Shown: positions 1 to 9,366 of the stretch, one piece after another | Numbering within the stretch: position 1 is the stretch's first letter | Layout: each line of letters begins with the position of its first letter | Assembly (NCBI GenBank): GCA_001687465.1 | Contig: LVLI01000719.1 | Span: 1-19,820, forward strand | Origin: Halocafeteria seosinensis | Lineage: Eukaryota > Sar > Bigyra > Bicosoecida | DNA length: 19,820 nt | Direction of reading: 5' to 3' | Position numbers and translations under genes: made by a program | The notes under the pieces: model-generated | Told to the model about the DNA's origin: nothing | What the model saw: only the letters and a program-made list of their open reading frames with translations | Database searches by the model: none

Positions 1-150
1 ACCTCTGACATTGTGGGCGCAGGCATGGCTCCTCCCCCGATGCCTCCTGAGCTTAACCAGTGCTGTGTTCCCTCACGGCGCATGTCAGCAAGGCTGCAGG
101 AACAGCGGGCCCGTCGCTGCTTAACACGGGCGCATACCGCTCCTCGTTAA
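1..150 (+). other. Open frame at left edge, possible 3' end of a gene
   Basis: Frame 1 is open from the first base to a TAA at 148-150, giving about 49 residues with a proline-rich stretch (APPPMPPEL) and a basic end (LQEQRARR). It could be the C-terminus of a gene entering from the left. The opposite strand is also open here and has a Gly-rich reading (GGIGGGAMPAP), so strand and coding status are undecided. No family is recognised. Confidence 0.2.
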
Positions 151-437
151 GAGGATGTGGTCAACTTCCCGGCCGGTGGGCTATCTGTAACATTTGTGTG
201 TGCACTTCCCTTGTTGACAAATGCCCCTGCGTTGGCGGGATCAAGTTCCAGAACCGTATCATAGTACTCAATTGCTTCGTCTTTCCTTCCCAGGGCATCC
301 AGGGCATTTGCTTTGTTGTAATGCGCAGTTATGTATTGAGGGTTTATGCGCACAGCTTGGTCACAAGGACAACCCCAAGGACACTTGGGGAACCAGTAGT
401 CAATCTGAGGGAAGATCTCGGAGCTCCTCTTCAGCAA
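147..437 (-). CDS. TPR-repeat protein fragment (partial or broken gene)
   Basis: The minus-strand frame holds one textbook tetratricopeptide repeat. It has the pattern AHYNKANALDALGR, then DEAIEYYDTVLELDP, preceded by the end of another repeat (AVRINPQY) and followed by the start of a third (AGAFVNKG). TPRs are 34-residue helix-turn-helix units that bind protein partners. The third repeat loses its pattern after about ten residues and the frame stops at 147-149. The segment is therefore either one exon of a spliced gene or a degraded copy. A weak donor (GTGCAC on the minus strand, near 213) could end the exon. No convincing start codon or flanking TPR exon was found, so the true limits are unknown. 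The repeat itself is secure; the gene model is not. Confidence 0.45.
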   Translation of the reverse strand: MLKRSSEIFPQIDYWFPKCPWGCPCDQAVRINPQYITAHYNKANALDALGRKDEAIEYYDTVLELDPANAGAFVNKGSAHTNVTDSPPAGKLTTSS

Positions 438-645
438 TTTTTGGATCCGTTAGAAGACACTCTGCCAATACCGGTTGCCTTTCAGGTCGATAAGCTGCTC
501 GACTCCTTGTAATCAGCTGAACTGTACTAGAGATCTCCTTCATGAACTTGATTGCAGCTTCTCCAAAGCCACCTAGTTCGGTCCTCAGGATGGAACAGCG
601 AGCCCGTCGCAGAGATTGGCGGAAAATGCTACGTAGGGAGATAGG
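400..645 (-). other. Coding-like minus-strand open frame upstream of the TPR exon
   Basis: A frame of about 80 codons, open from an in-frame TAG near 645 to a TGA at 400-402, reads like protein in places (GGFGEAAIKFMKEISSTVQL, then DPKIAEEELRDL). It lies directly upstream, in minus-strand order, of the TPR segment but in another frame. It may be a preceding exon of the same gene or a remnant. No family was recognised and no ATG sits at its start. Confidence 0.2.
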
Positions 646-650
646 GGGCA

Positions 651-1279
651 GCTAACTTTAGCAAAATAGGAGATGTCAAAGTTTTGACGTAAACCCATAG
701 TTCATCAATGCTTTCCCTCTCTATCTTGCGACGAGGGAGTGTGGAACGTAGGCTGTGCTACTCGGATCGTTAGCTGCAATGCCACAACCGGGTGGTTGAA
801 CATCCGTGCCGCACGTCTACAACCGAGTTCCTCTCCATAGACTTCTACCTTGTGCGCATACAGTACCATACTTCTCCACTTCCACTTCACGTCAGGACGA
901 ACTGCGGAAGACTTTGTCTCCCTTCTCTAGCCCCTACAAGCAGTTGCATAGCTATATATATGGCGGCATCGTTTTCATAGTGCACGGAAGACGTGTAAAT
1001 ACTAATTTTATACACATGTGTAGCGTTCAGAACTCTAGAAGTACCATCTACATGTTGAAGTTGAAATAGATTATATGGAAATAATTCAGAAACGTGTCTC
1101 CGTCCCGCTCTACGGCTGTCCCGCTCTACAGGCGTTCTCCAGTCCTACCTTGTATGTGAGGTGGCACCTGCAAGTCCTGAGTTGGTTACAAGTACCGACA
1201 ACACGGACTTACCGTAGTGATTTGTAGCTGGCTGCTGATTGCATGTTCGGACAATGGAGATAATGGAGCAACTGCCCGC
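651..1279. other. Non-coding stretch upstream of the sulfotransferase
   Basis: No convincing gene is seen. Short open frames on both strands have no recognisable content. A TATA-like run (TATATATATGG, about 952-962) lies some 320 nt before the sulfotransferase ATG. A short direct repeat sits at 1102-1129. The promoter and 5' UTR of the downstream gene presumably lie in this stretch. Confidence 0.4.
1102..1129. repeat. Two 12-nt direct repeats (GTCCCGCTCTAC)
   Basis: The 12-mer GTCCCGCTCTAC occurs at 1102-1113 and again at 1118-1129, a period of 16 nt. It is upstream of the sulfotransferase gene and could be a small tandem duplication or a paired binding site. No function can be assigned. Confidence 0.5.
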
Positions 1280-2515
1280 ATGAGCATGGGTGGCACTTAC
1301 TCGTTCTCCACCTGCATTTCTTGCACGCTAGTTACAGTCTTAGCATGGGTGGCCATACTGACGTGGATACGGACATGCAATAGTGAGCCAAGTGCTCTAT
1401 CGCCTGCCATCCTAGAGGAGACACGAGCTATCCTAGACGGGACACGAGCTACTCAAAAGCTCGATACCCCTGAGGTCCTAGGAAGCAGAGCAAATGTTAA
1501 CAGCCCCGAAAACGTGCAGAAGCCAAAAAAGGGAAAGATAGTGGCATCCTCGGAGGAGCAGTGTGTCAGAACTCGTACTGGCGTTCCCGCTTTAATTCTC
1601 GTCCGAGGTTTGCACCATACGGGAACTGGATTACTCCGGCGAACCCTGGCAGAGTACCCAGACGCGACTGTAGCTTCAGATCGGTGTCCCTATCGCAGAG
1701 AGAAGTTTGAGCACGAAGGGATGTGGCTAGCCAAGGACTATCCTCCAATTGACCATAGGTCGGTGTCGCTGTGCTGCAAAGGCACGCAACCTATTGGGGA
1801 ACTAAGCCAAGCGATGGAACAAGCATGTCTGGCAACGTGTCCAAACCTTCAATTTGATCGGAGTATTCAAGACTCAGTGTTGGAAGATTGGGCACAGTGC
1901 TGGAACAAGCAGAAGTCTATTTTGATCGAAAAGAGCCCGGATATGTGTTTTCCTGTTCTCGAGTCGCTTTTGAAGCGTAGTGATTATGACACCTGGGTCC
2001 CGATTATCATTCGCCATCCTCTCGGGCATAAGTTTCAGCAAGGAAATGGGAAGACAAAACGCCAGGCACCATTTGTAAAATTGCAGTACTGGAATAAAAT
2101 GATGCAACTTATACGTCAATGGACTGCAACACTAACCAAGTGCATGCAGCGCAAAATTGTTTTTATTCGATTCGAGGACCTTCTGTTTAAAGCAGATGAA
2201 ATACGGAATGTCTTCTTCAAAGGCTCAACTCTTGGAGAGCCCATCAGTTGGCGGATGCTACGATTTCACCCCGGTGCGGAGTATCATTCAGTGTGGAAAC
2301 CGGAGATGCTCCGTGATGCAAAACAGTGCCTCCATAACCCCCAGTGTAGCAAGCTAGCTCTTCCGCAAGGAGTAGAAACTAGGGAGATATTCGGCTACAA
2401 AGATTTGTTCAACTTTTCTGAACCGATTCCGAAAACGAGAATCTTTACAACGGGCAACATCAGCAGTTTATCGTGTGCTTCAAGAGGATGGCTGTTCGAG
2501 TGCTCTCCCATGTAG
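1280..2515 (+). CDS. Golgi-type membrane sulfotransferase
   Basis: This is a single-exon gene of about 411 residues. The start is placed at the ATG at 1280; the frame is open slightly further upstream but without an earlier ATG. Residues about 10-30 (CISCTLVTVLAWVAILTW) form one hydrophobic segment after a short N-terminus, which predicts a type II Golgi membrane protein. A low-complexity stem follows. The catalytic domain starts with LVRGLHHTGTGLLRR at about residues 108-122, matching the 5'-phosphosulfate-binding loop of PAPS-dependent sulfotransferases in the GLHH[ST]GT form seen in algal members. PIIIRHPLG at about 241-249 fits the 3'-phosphate-binding strand, and KIVFIRFEDLL resembles the later beta-strand and helix. 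Cysteines are frequent in the lumenal domain. The likely reaction is transfer of sulfate from PAPS to a glycan or other secretory acceptor. The substrate cannot be told. Confidence 0.72.
   Translation: MSMGGTYSFSTCISCTLVTVLAWVAILTWIRTCNSEPSALSPAILEETRAILDGTRATQKLDTPEVLGSRANVNSPENVQKPKKGKIVASSEEQCVRTRTGVPALILVRGLHHTGTGLLRRTLAEYPDATVASDRCPYRREKFEHEGMWLAKDYPPIDHRSVSLCCKGTQPIGELSQAMEQACLATCPNLQFDRSIQDSVLEDWAQCWNKQKSILIEKSPDMCFPVLESLLKRSDYDTWVPIIIRHPLGHKFQQGNGKTKRQAPFVKLQYWNKMMQLIRQWTATLTKCMQRKIVFIRFEDLLFKADEIRNVFFKGSTLGEPISWRMLRFHPGAEYHSVWKPEMLRDAKQCLHNPQCSKLALPQGVETREIFGYKDLFNFSEPIPKTRIFTTGNISSLSCASRGWLFECSPM
1409..1450 (+). repeat. 21-nt in-frame tandem duplication in the sulfotransferase stem
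   Basis: Two adjacent 21-nt units (1409-1429 and 1430-1450) match at 19 of 21 positions and encode AILEETR followed by AILDGTR, about residues 44-57. They lie between the membrane anchor and the catalytic domain, where length change is usually tolerated. Confidence 0.85.
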
Positions 2516-3363
2516 CACAAGCAGATGCATGCCACAAAGCCCAGCAAGCGGTGAAGATCAGATGAAGCATGCTCACACAATGAGTTTAAAGTTCACAGGC
2601 AGCTAATAATTATTTCCGTAGCCGAGCTTTAAGATGCTGCCATCTACACGTGCCTGGACAGTCCAGGCTGGACTCTGCAGGCGGTGGCAGCTGCAACACA
2701 CGGACCGTGCGTTTCGACCTGTCGCTGCTAAATTCTTTAAGGAAGTGTCGAAATCAGTAAATATCTGCACCCCAATCGAAACTGTGGTGACTAGTGACTA
2801 CGCAAGAATCTCATTGGACTAACAACCAAAAGCAAGACGACCACACACAGATGTATCAGAATATCACACAATAGAGGAATAAGAATTCCTCGGTTGCTAA
2901 TTACTACCGGTACTGTAAACCCCTGTCGGTGGGTACTGAGACAACTCAAACTGGTCACTGAGAGCACGCACCTGCAAAACTTGAATAAAGAAATGACGTG
3001 AACAGGTTTCTCATAAGGGCTTGTCCCGATAGCCTAATGATACCCTCATTTATAAACTCATAGTAGTGAATGGAATTTCCCACAAGTTCCCTAGCAATTT
3101 GAATTCCAGCTTGACTGGAATTGTGGAATTCCCGTGCCAGTCAGTGGAAGTTCCCAGCATAAGGCATGGAAACAACTCAAATCTGTGCCATGCATGCGTC
3201 TACTGCCGTTTGTATATGTCGTATGTTTTCAACACACATGGACTTCTGTATTATGCAGGACAGGATTCCTGTTTGTTTTTTGAATTGTTTTTCCTCTTCA
3301 TATACACGTTATACATGTACCAGGGGACAAATAAACAAGATTAGATACACTACACTATAAGTA
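2516..3363. other. Intergenic region between sulfotransferase and ZMYND10-like gene
   Basis: No supported gene is present. An AATAAA-like hexamer lies in TTGAATAAAGAAATG near 2982-2996 and might mark a 3' end. Local GGAATT/AATTCC repeats occur at 3070-3130, including a perfect hairpin at 3102-3122. A short plus-strand open frame at 2634-2822 has no recognisable family. A hydrophobic frame at 3066-3344 looks like AT-rich chance sequence. The promoter of the gene starting at 3364 should lie in the last part. Confidence 0.45.
3102..3122. repeat. Perfect 8-bp inverted repeat
   Basis: AATTCCAG (3102-3109) and CTGGAATT (3115-3122) are exact reverse complements separated by CTTGA. Further GGAATT copies lie at 3072-3077 and 3125-3130. 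It is a possible hairpin or dyad binding site 240 nt upstream of the ZMYND10-like start codon. No function is shown. Confidence 0.55.
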
Positions 3364-5170
3364 ATGAGCGCTGGTGCCATTACAAATGGAGGAGGAGGCG
3401 CACAAGGCGCTTCGGAAGCGCCGGTGGTCTCCGTGGAGGACTGTGAGCGCTTCATACAAGGCTTAGAGCCCATTCCCTTGCATGAAATAGGATCCGCAAA
3501 GTACGTTTACGTGCATCTGTAGTGTCTGTGTCATGGTATACACGGGTGGAAGGCGCACACAGATGGATTTCTCAGCACAAAACTCTTGAGCAATTGAACA
3601 TGCAAGCGCATTACAATGCCTCCACGAATTCAGACCCCTTTGTCATGGAGTCATTGATCACGTTCGACAAGTTGGAGAGTGTCATTGTGCATGAATTACT
3701 CACGTCAGAGCTCTGGACGCGGCACGTGTTTCCGCTGGTTCAAAAAAAAGTAGCCACGAGGAATCCTATGAGGACCTATTTCGCCATGTACCAGCAAGCA
3801 GTGATTGCCAACTTGTTGGAAGTGATCCTGTACCATGAATCGGCTGCTGAAGCTCTAGGGGACAGTGTGGTAGATTTGGCGGACTGGTGTGTGCGTCAGG
3901 TCCAATTCTTGATACGAAGGTAAGAGCTAGGTGTCGATCTCAACGTTATTTGTGGATGAAACAAGGACGATTGCTCCCTTACAGAGGTTACACCAATCGC
4001 TCATATGCTTTTGAAGAAGAAGAGGAAGAAGATTCGGACGATCAAGACAAGGAGGATGACGCGGATGAAAATACTCTCAGCGAGGATTTGAAGGAAAAAT
4101 TGAACCCTGATCAATACAAGCGTGTAGCCAAGTTACTCAAGGAAGCAAAGCATCAACCTAGCTCCGAAGAAGAACAAAAAGACAGTGAAAAGAATCTCAT
4201 CAAGCAAGCAAATGAAGTACTCTTTGGTGTCGGCGTTGCTGCCGTCTCTATTCTCAGATACTTGACTGAGCACCTTCCAAAGTTGACGCTGTCATTACGA
4301 AGACGATTACTGGATACTCATGATGTGCCTATTATGATGGTACCTCTCATCGAAAATCCTCCGTGGACTCGAAGGACGAAAGAGGGGAAATGGCAAAAAT
4401 TTATAAACCACAGATGGCAGGAGGTACCACCCAAAGATCTCCTCAAGTTGACCCCTTTGGAAGGGCAACCATGGTTAACTCTGTACAACATTCTATGTGA
4501 CAAGGACTGCCGAAACAACTATGAATTCCACAGTTATCGAAGGGGGACTTTGATGAGGACAAGGAAGTACATGCACCAAATTTTGGTAGACCAACTTCCG
4601 ATTCTATCGGATCTACAGCGGATGTTTGATGAAATGAGCGTGTCCAATGCTCCAGCCCCCTTCCATGGATCCGATAGTCAAGGAAAGAACAACGTCTCAT
4701 CTATGTTTGTCCTGCAAATTTCTCCTGAAGTCTTTGAGAAAGCTGAAAAGGAAGCCATAAGAGCGGGAGAGACATATGGGAAAGAAGTTGCCCCGGAGGA
4801 CGACCTTTCGACGCGCGCCGGAAAAGCTGCTGCTGAATTAAATGTAGATAAAGAGCCACCCGTCCAAAGTACGGGGGAAGACGATGATGAAGAGAGACAG
4901 GAACCAACGAAAGAAGAAAGGGAGTGGAGGTATAAATGGCTGTGTACAGCTGCTGCGTGTCTCCGTAAGGGATTCCAAAATAAAGATGTGGGCGATAAGT
5001 CGCTGATGGGTATAGCCGATCTTTATGCTTCGGAAGCCTACGAGCAGGTTACAGGAAGTCTACACGAGCGCGAAAGTGAAGTCGAAGAGCTATTACAGTC
5101 CGTTTCTAGTGGAAAGGGTGGATCAAATAGTGCCAACAAGAAGAACAAGCCTACCATTGAGGAACTATAA
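3364..5170 (+). CDS. ZMYND10: ZMYND10/DNAAF7-like dynein-arm assembly factor
   Basis: There are three exons: 3364-3500, 3563-3919 and 3985-5170, with introns of 62 and 65 nt (GTACGT...CAG and GTAAGA...CAG). Splicing gives about 559 residues. The first junction yields GSAKWISQHKTLEQLNMQ, which lines up with the start of the conserved region of animal ZMYND10. Later conserved blocks include VHELLTSELWTRHVFPL, ANLLEVILYHES, LADWC, ILRYLTEHL, PPWTRR, GQPWLTLYNIL and LVDQLPILSDLQ. ZMYND10 is a cytoplasmic co-chaperone for axonemal dynein heavy chains, so the gene implies motile cilia. Two features are unusual. An acidic insertion (EEEEEEDSDDQDKEDDADE) follows about residue 171. The C-terminus ends in an acidic linker and a helical tail with only a CTAAAC pair, so the zinc-binding MYND finger of animal homologues is absent. 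The start ATG is the first in frame. Confidence 0.85.
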
Positions 5171-5622
5171 AAGTATGCCAAAACGCATGCACTCTCCACA
5201 ACTGCAGCAAGAATACGTTCACAATATCAAGATGCAATTTTGTATTGGCAAAGTGATATGTGCTTAATGCACGGTGTCTTTCGGGACTCTCGAGTCGCAT
5301 GCCATGACCATTTTTGCGTGATGGGATTCCGGACTGAGTTCACTTGCTCGAATTGGGGTGAATACGCCACTAATAGATTCACAACTGACAATATATTCTA
5401 ATCGACTTGCCACCACTTTTCTTCGCCTACTGGTATCTTGCTTATGAGAGAGTTACGACGGCCCGGCCCAGCTGCCTGTTGGATATCACTACTTCCTTAG
5501 GTCTTCCTCGTCTCAGTGTGAAGGTCAGCCAACTTCCCTCCAACCCAGCTGGCAGTTGCGATTCGTCCTCCCGTATTGTCCGTCAGACAGTGGTTTCTCA
5601 GATCCAAACTGCTGCACAGAGG
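5171..5622. other. Intergenic region before the glycosyltransferase gene
   Basis: These 452 nt hold the 3' UTR of the ZMYND10-like gene and the promoter and 5' UTR of the next gene. The downstream frame stays open back to about 5407, but that part reads as untranslated or low-quality protein, and the signal peptide argues for the ATG at 5623. No RNA gene or repeat is seen. Confidence 0.45.
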
Positions 5623-8600
5623 ATGGCACCATGGACGTCTGGGTGCTCTGCAGCCCAATCCAGGGCACTCTGCTGTGCCCTTGTCCTCGTTCTGGGCGTG
5701 GGAAGGGTCGTACAAGCCAGGAATTACAAAGTTGGAGCATCCAGTGGCCAAACTGAAGCAACCCATCAAACGCTTCGGGAGCAGATGGAGGAAGAGATCA
5801 ACGCTCCTGTGGATCGACCTTTCAGAATCCCGGATGGCTCGACTTCATCGACGTCGTGGAGGGACAAGTTAGGGTTCTCACGGTTAACTGCGGAATTACG
5901 CCGCTATAGCACTAGTATGAAGGTTTTTGCCAAGGTGGATAAACCGAGGAAGTGGATACGGTACGGAATTCCCGAAAGGACTAAAGTCACTCCCCTCGCT
6001 GAAATTGAATGGATTCCGTTGAAACATGCGATTCAAGGTTTGCAAGCGGCTGACGAGGATTCCAATCAAGATGCAGTTGAGAAACGTAAAAGGGCACCTC
6101 ATACGTATACACGAGAACTTCCACAGTATGCTAGCGTCACGTTCACTGCTCCTGGTACGTTGTCGATTCTATTCTTGAGCTGAAGATATTGTGCCAGGAA
6201 AGAAGTGATTTGACTCTGCTTTACACAGAATGGGAGGTGTTGGAACGACGACTTGGGTTCGCAGTTGGTACCATTTTCCAGGAGCTTGGAGGAATTACTC
6301 AATCTTGGCCTTTCGAAAGAGATTACGACAAAGAAAGCGATGAGCCGACTGATGACGAAAACGATGACGAGACCGACGAGCAGGAGGATACAGCTACAAT
6401 TAGCGTAGGCTGGAGCTTATCTGTTTGGTTTGAGAATTCGATGGAAGCACTCATGGATATCACCCTTGGATCAAAACGCCCACGTGATACCGAAACGGGA
6501 AGAGCGTTTTACAGCGAAGGTGTAGGAACGAGATACGACAGTACCGCGTATAAAGACTTGGCGAGGGAATGGGAAGAAGTGCTGGGAGGCTACGAATTGA
6601 TTATTGGTGAGTACAGCCATATGAGACAAGCAGTTTGGAGAACTGGTCACTCTATTCTCTGTTGGTCCCAGGAAGACACAATGGGATATACTCTCCTGAG
6701 AAAATGGCAGCGGCTTTTGTTCAGGTTTGGGGTTGGACGCAGTGGAAGCTCTGTCTGAAATCGAACAGCAACAAATGCAAAAAGATAGAGGTGTGTGATC
6801 ACTGCTCTCGATTCTTCTTTTGGTTCTTTATCAATGGATGTATGCGCAGACGGGTCCGGGAGACACAATCGTCGTTCCTCAACAGTTTGAGGCAGCTGCT
6901 CAGTTTATCGCCGAAGGAAGGAACCAGGGTGAGGACGATGAGAGCTATCGAAACGACCTTTATGACAATAATCGCTATAGCATTGTTGCAAGAGCCCCTA
7001 TGATCCAACCTGGCCCGGGCGAAGAAGCTGTTTTGCAGCTCATAAGCTCTGCGTGTGATGAAATACAAGGAGCAAAGCATTCTGCAGTTAATGGTGCTAT
7101 TTCAGGTGCATTATGTACCGCCCTAAGGGAAATATCGTTCCCGTTGTGGAATAGTTCTTTTGATATAAATAGTAAGCCGGTTCTCCCTGATGATACCTAT
7201 TCCGACGATCCCGCTCAAGCACATACTCACGGAGGATACGGCAGTAGTGCATACCTATGGGAACCGATGAAGACGTTAAAGTGGCATGCAACGTTAGAGC
7301 AGCAGTTGATGAACCAACTGAGTTCGCGTCTGATCCCAGTACCCAACTATACCGGAGACAATAAGCAAACGCAGATAGGCAGGATTGTGGAGGTGGAAAC
7401 GGTTCTTCAGAATCGCCTAAAGTATATCCAGGCAACGTCTACCTATAACACTACAACTTTCACGTCTGCAACTAAATGCAGTTTCTGGCATACACAGTCA
7501 ATCTCTAGAAGGGGTTGCAAGAGTTCTGACAATGCTGCAATTGTTGCTACAGTCAAAGATCCCCATGAAATTCGTGAATGGGTGGCATACCACTTAGCTG
7601 TGGGTTTCGAACACATCTTCTTGATCTTTGATGATCCCTATTACGACATGCCTCTGTTGAAAGCCCTGTTTAGTGAGATGGATAACCCCAGTAGCGTTTG
7701 GAAGGACCATGTGACCATCATTCCAAATATTGGGCTATGGAGAGGTCTGGCACGAACCCGCCTGAGGTATTTCGAAATGTTTCGATTCTACTCCACCGTC
7801 ATGGCTCGCCAAACTGTCAACGCCGAGCTGGTTGCTCAGTATTTTGTCAGTTTGCCTCCGCAACTATGGCTTGAAGGGGTACGCCAAACGTTGAAAGGCG
7901 TATCCTCTGTGCAGGAAGTATCTGATGCTTTGCGAAAACTGAAAATCGCAGCTCCGGTGACCTCTCCACCGGGTTGGCTATTGCATCTGGACGTAGATGA
8001 GCTATGGTGGCCCGATTCGGAGGAGGACAAATTCAGAACACAGGAGAGCCACGCTAAAGAGGCATCTTCAGAGACTATTGATAATTGCTCCAAAGTGAAT
8101 CGTGGCTTGAATCGCTCTGTATCAGACTTGCGAGACATCGTTGCGTGTTTGCGTCCCAACGTCGAACGGGATTACACTCCTCTGCAATCATTCTTTCGGG
8201 AAAAGGTTTATTCGAAGGAAGAAACCCCACTTGCAGTCAACTTCTACAACCACGAATTCGCTCCCACTGCGCTCACTTATGAAAGCTGCCTCCGAGATGG
8301 AGTATACTTTATCATGAACAAACATGTTGTACCTCTGCATATTCCAATGCGCGGATACGTCAACGGTAAAGAAATATTCCAAGTCGGAGCTGATGTGCTC
8401 AAGCAGCAGTACGCATCCTTGCTATCGCACGTTGGGGTAGGAATCGAGAGTGCTTTGGGCATGGGAAGCGATTCCGCTACATTGCCCTCCAACGTTGGAA
8501 TACTAGATCATAGTGCCGGGACCGAAGACGGATATTGGCCCCCTTTACCAGAAGGGTTGGCACCGTGTTACCCTCAGGAGGAAGCGAGCCTCCTAGAGCT

Positions 8601-9045
8601 CAGCGAAACTTCTTTGTCGCTGTTTGAATATGAAATGGCGACTTTGGGGCGCCACAATAGTATGTCTGTGTCAGGAGTACATGGGATCGACTTCCCCAAT
8701 CGGGCAATACGAAGAATTTCTCCTCCGGAAGGAGGGATACTGCACTACATTGCGTGTGATTATTGGCAATGGTGGAGAAAATATCGAATCCTTAGTACTT
8801 TCAGCGAGAAGTGGTGGAATATCCACCCGTTGCATTCAGTGCCTTTTCACGTGAATAGCAAAAGAACCATCGGAGACTGCCGCGACGGGAGTCTAGGTAA
8901 CTGCCATCTCGAAGCGGTAGAGTATTTCAGGAATACTGCCTTATTCGACGACCCTTCGCACTTAAATGGATTACTTGCAAACGATTCAATTCGACGGATC
9001 GAATTCCCCTCCCGTTTTTTTAGAGCCATTCATGCTAAGGGTTGA
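5623..9045 (+). CDS. Large secreted/Golgi protein with GT92/GT2-like glycosyltransferase domain
   Basis: The best model has four exons: 5623-6154, 6229-6606, 6725-6792 and 6850-9045, giving about 1057 residues. The ATG at 5623 starts a signal peptide (basic-polar start, then ALCCALVLVLGVGRVVQA, likely cleaved near residue 33). Residues 34 to about 550 match no family I know and include an acidic run (DDENDDETDEQED, about 220-232). From about residue 553 a nucleotide-sugar transferase fold begins: NAAIVATVKDPHEIREWVAY, then HIFLIFDD, then LHLDVDELWWP near 703-713. Its DxD-type acidic cluster fits metal and UDP-sugar binding. This order is typical of the GT92 and related Glyco_tranf_2_4 families. 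The third intron end is the least certain: a donor at 6793 keeps frame, and the intron has an in-frame TGA. Acceptor and product are unknown. Confidence 0.65.
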
Positions 9046-9366
9046 AATTGCGAGGAACATATCTAATGTGCCAGACCTTAGCAACGTTGCGGCCGTGGGG
9101 TTTGGCAATATCTCACTGCCCCGTGCGGGGCTGTTCACAACTGTCTGAAGTTTATACCGAAGAAGCTAACAGGAAACATTGAGGATACTGCCGAAAATGC
9201 AGTTTGCACCTAGATGAATGCCACAACTATTCTCGGTTACCAAGACTGTGCGCTTTGTTGCCGCAAACGATAGCGTATAGTCGATCCCGCCGTTTCGTAA
9301 TGCAGGCGCTAGATTCGAGAGCCTTTCGAAGGTTCCCCAGAAACAAGGGGGTGACAGCAACCGACT
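9046..9366. other. Convergent intergenic region
   Basis: This stretch separates the stops of the glycosyltransferase (+) and the kinase (-), so it contains both 3' UTRs. A compact dyad GCCCCGTGCGGGGC lies at 9118-9131 and a 10-nt palindrome GCAACGTTGC at 9081-9090. No gene is seen. Confidence 0.45.
9118..9131. repeat. GC-rich hairpin GCCCC-GTGC-GGGGC
   Basis: A 5-bp GC stem with a 4-nt loop lies in the shared 3' region of two convergent genes, 73 nt past the glycosyltransferase stop. It could stall polymerase or structure a 3' UTR. This is an inference from sequence symmetry only. Confidence 0.4.

Noticed and set aside
2634-2822. Weak likeness between the frame at 2634-2822 (VAAKFFKEVSKSVN) and the minus-strand frame at 400-645 (AAIKFMKEISSTVQ)
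   Set aside because: The similarity covers only about 14 residues with no matching flanks; chance is the simpler explanation.
3066-3360. Plus-strand frames with hydrophobic, Tyr/Phe-rich ends before the ZMYND10-like gene
   Set aside because: AT-rich intergenic sequence; the hydrophobic stretch has no family match and would leave no promoter space for the downstream gene.
3522-3562. GTG-started reading of exon 2 of the ZMYND10-like gene without exon 1
   Set aside because: Splicing from 3500 to 3563 gives a continuous family-like N-terminus, whereas the GTG reading is intron sequence.
5407-5622. Extension of the glycosyltransferase frame upstream of the ATG at 5623
   Set aside because: The added residues have no recognisable content and would bury the clear signal peptide inside the protein, so this is treated as 5' UTR.
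7097-7435. Minus-strand open frames inside the glycosyltransferase exon (also 7836-8159)
   Set aside because: They lie opposite a well-supported coding exon and show no family resemblance; shadow frames.
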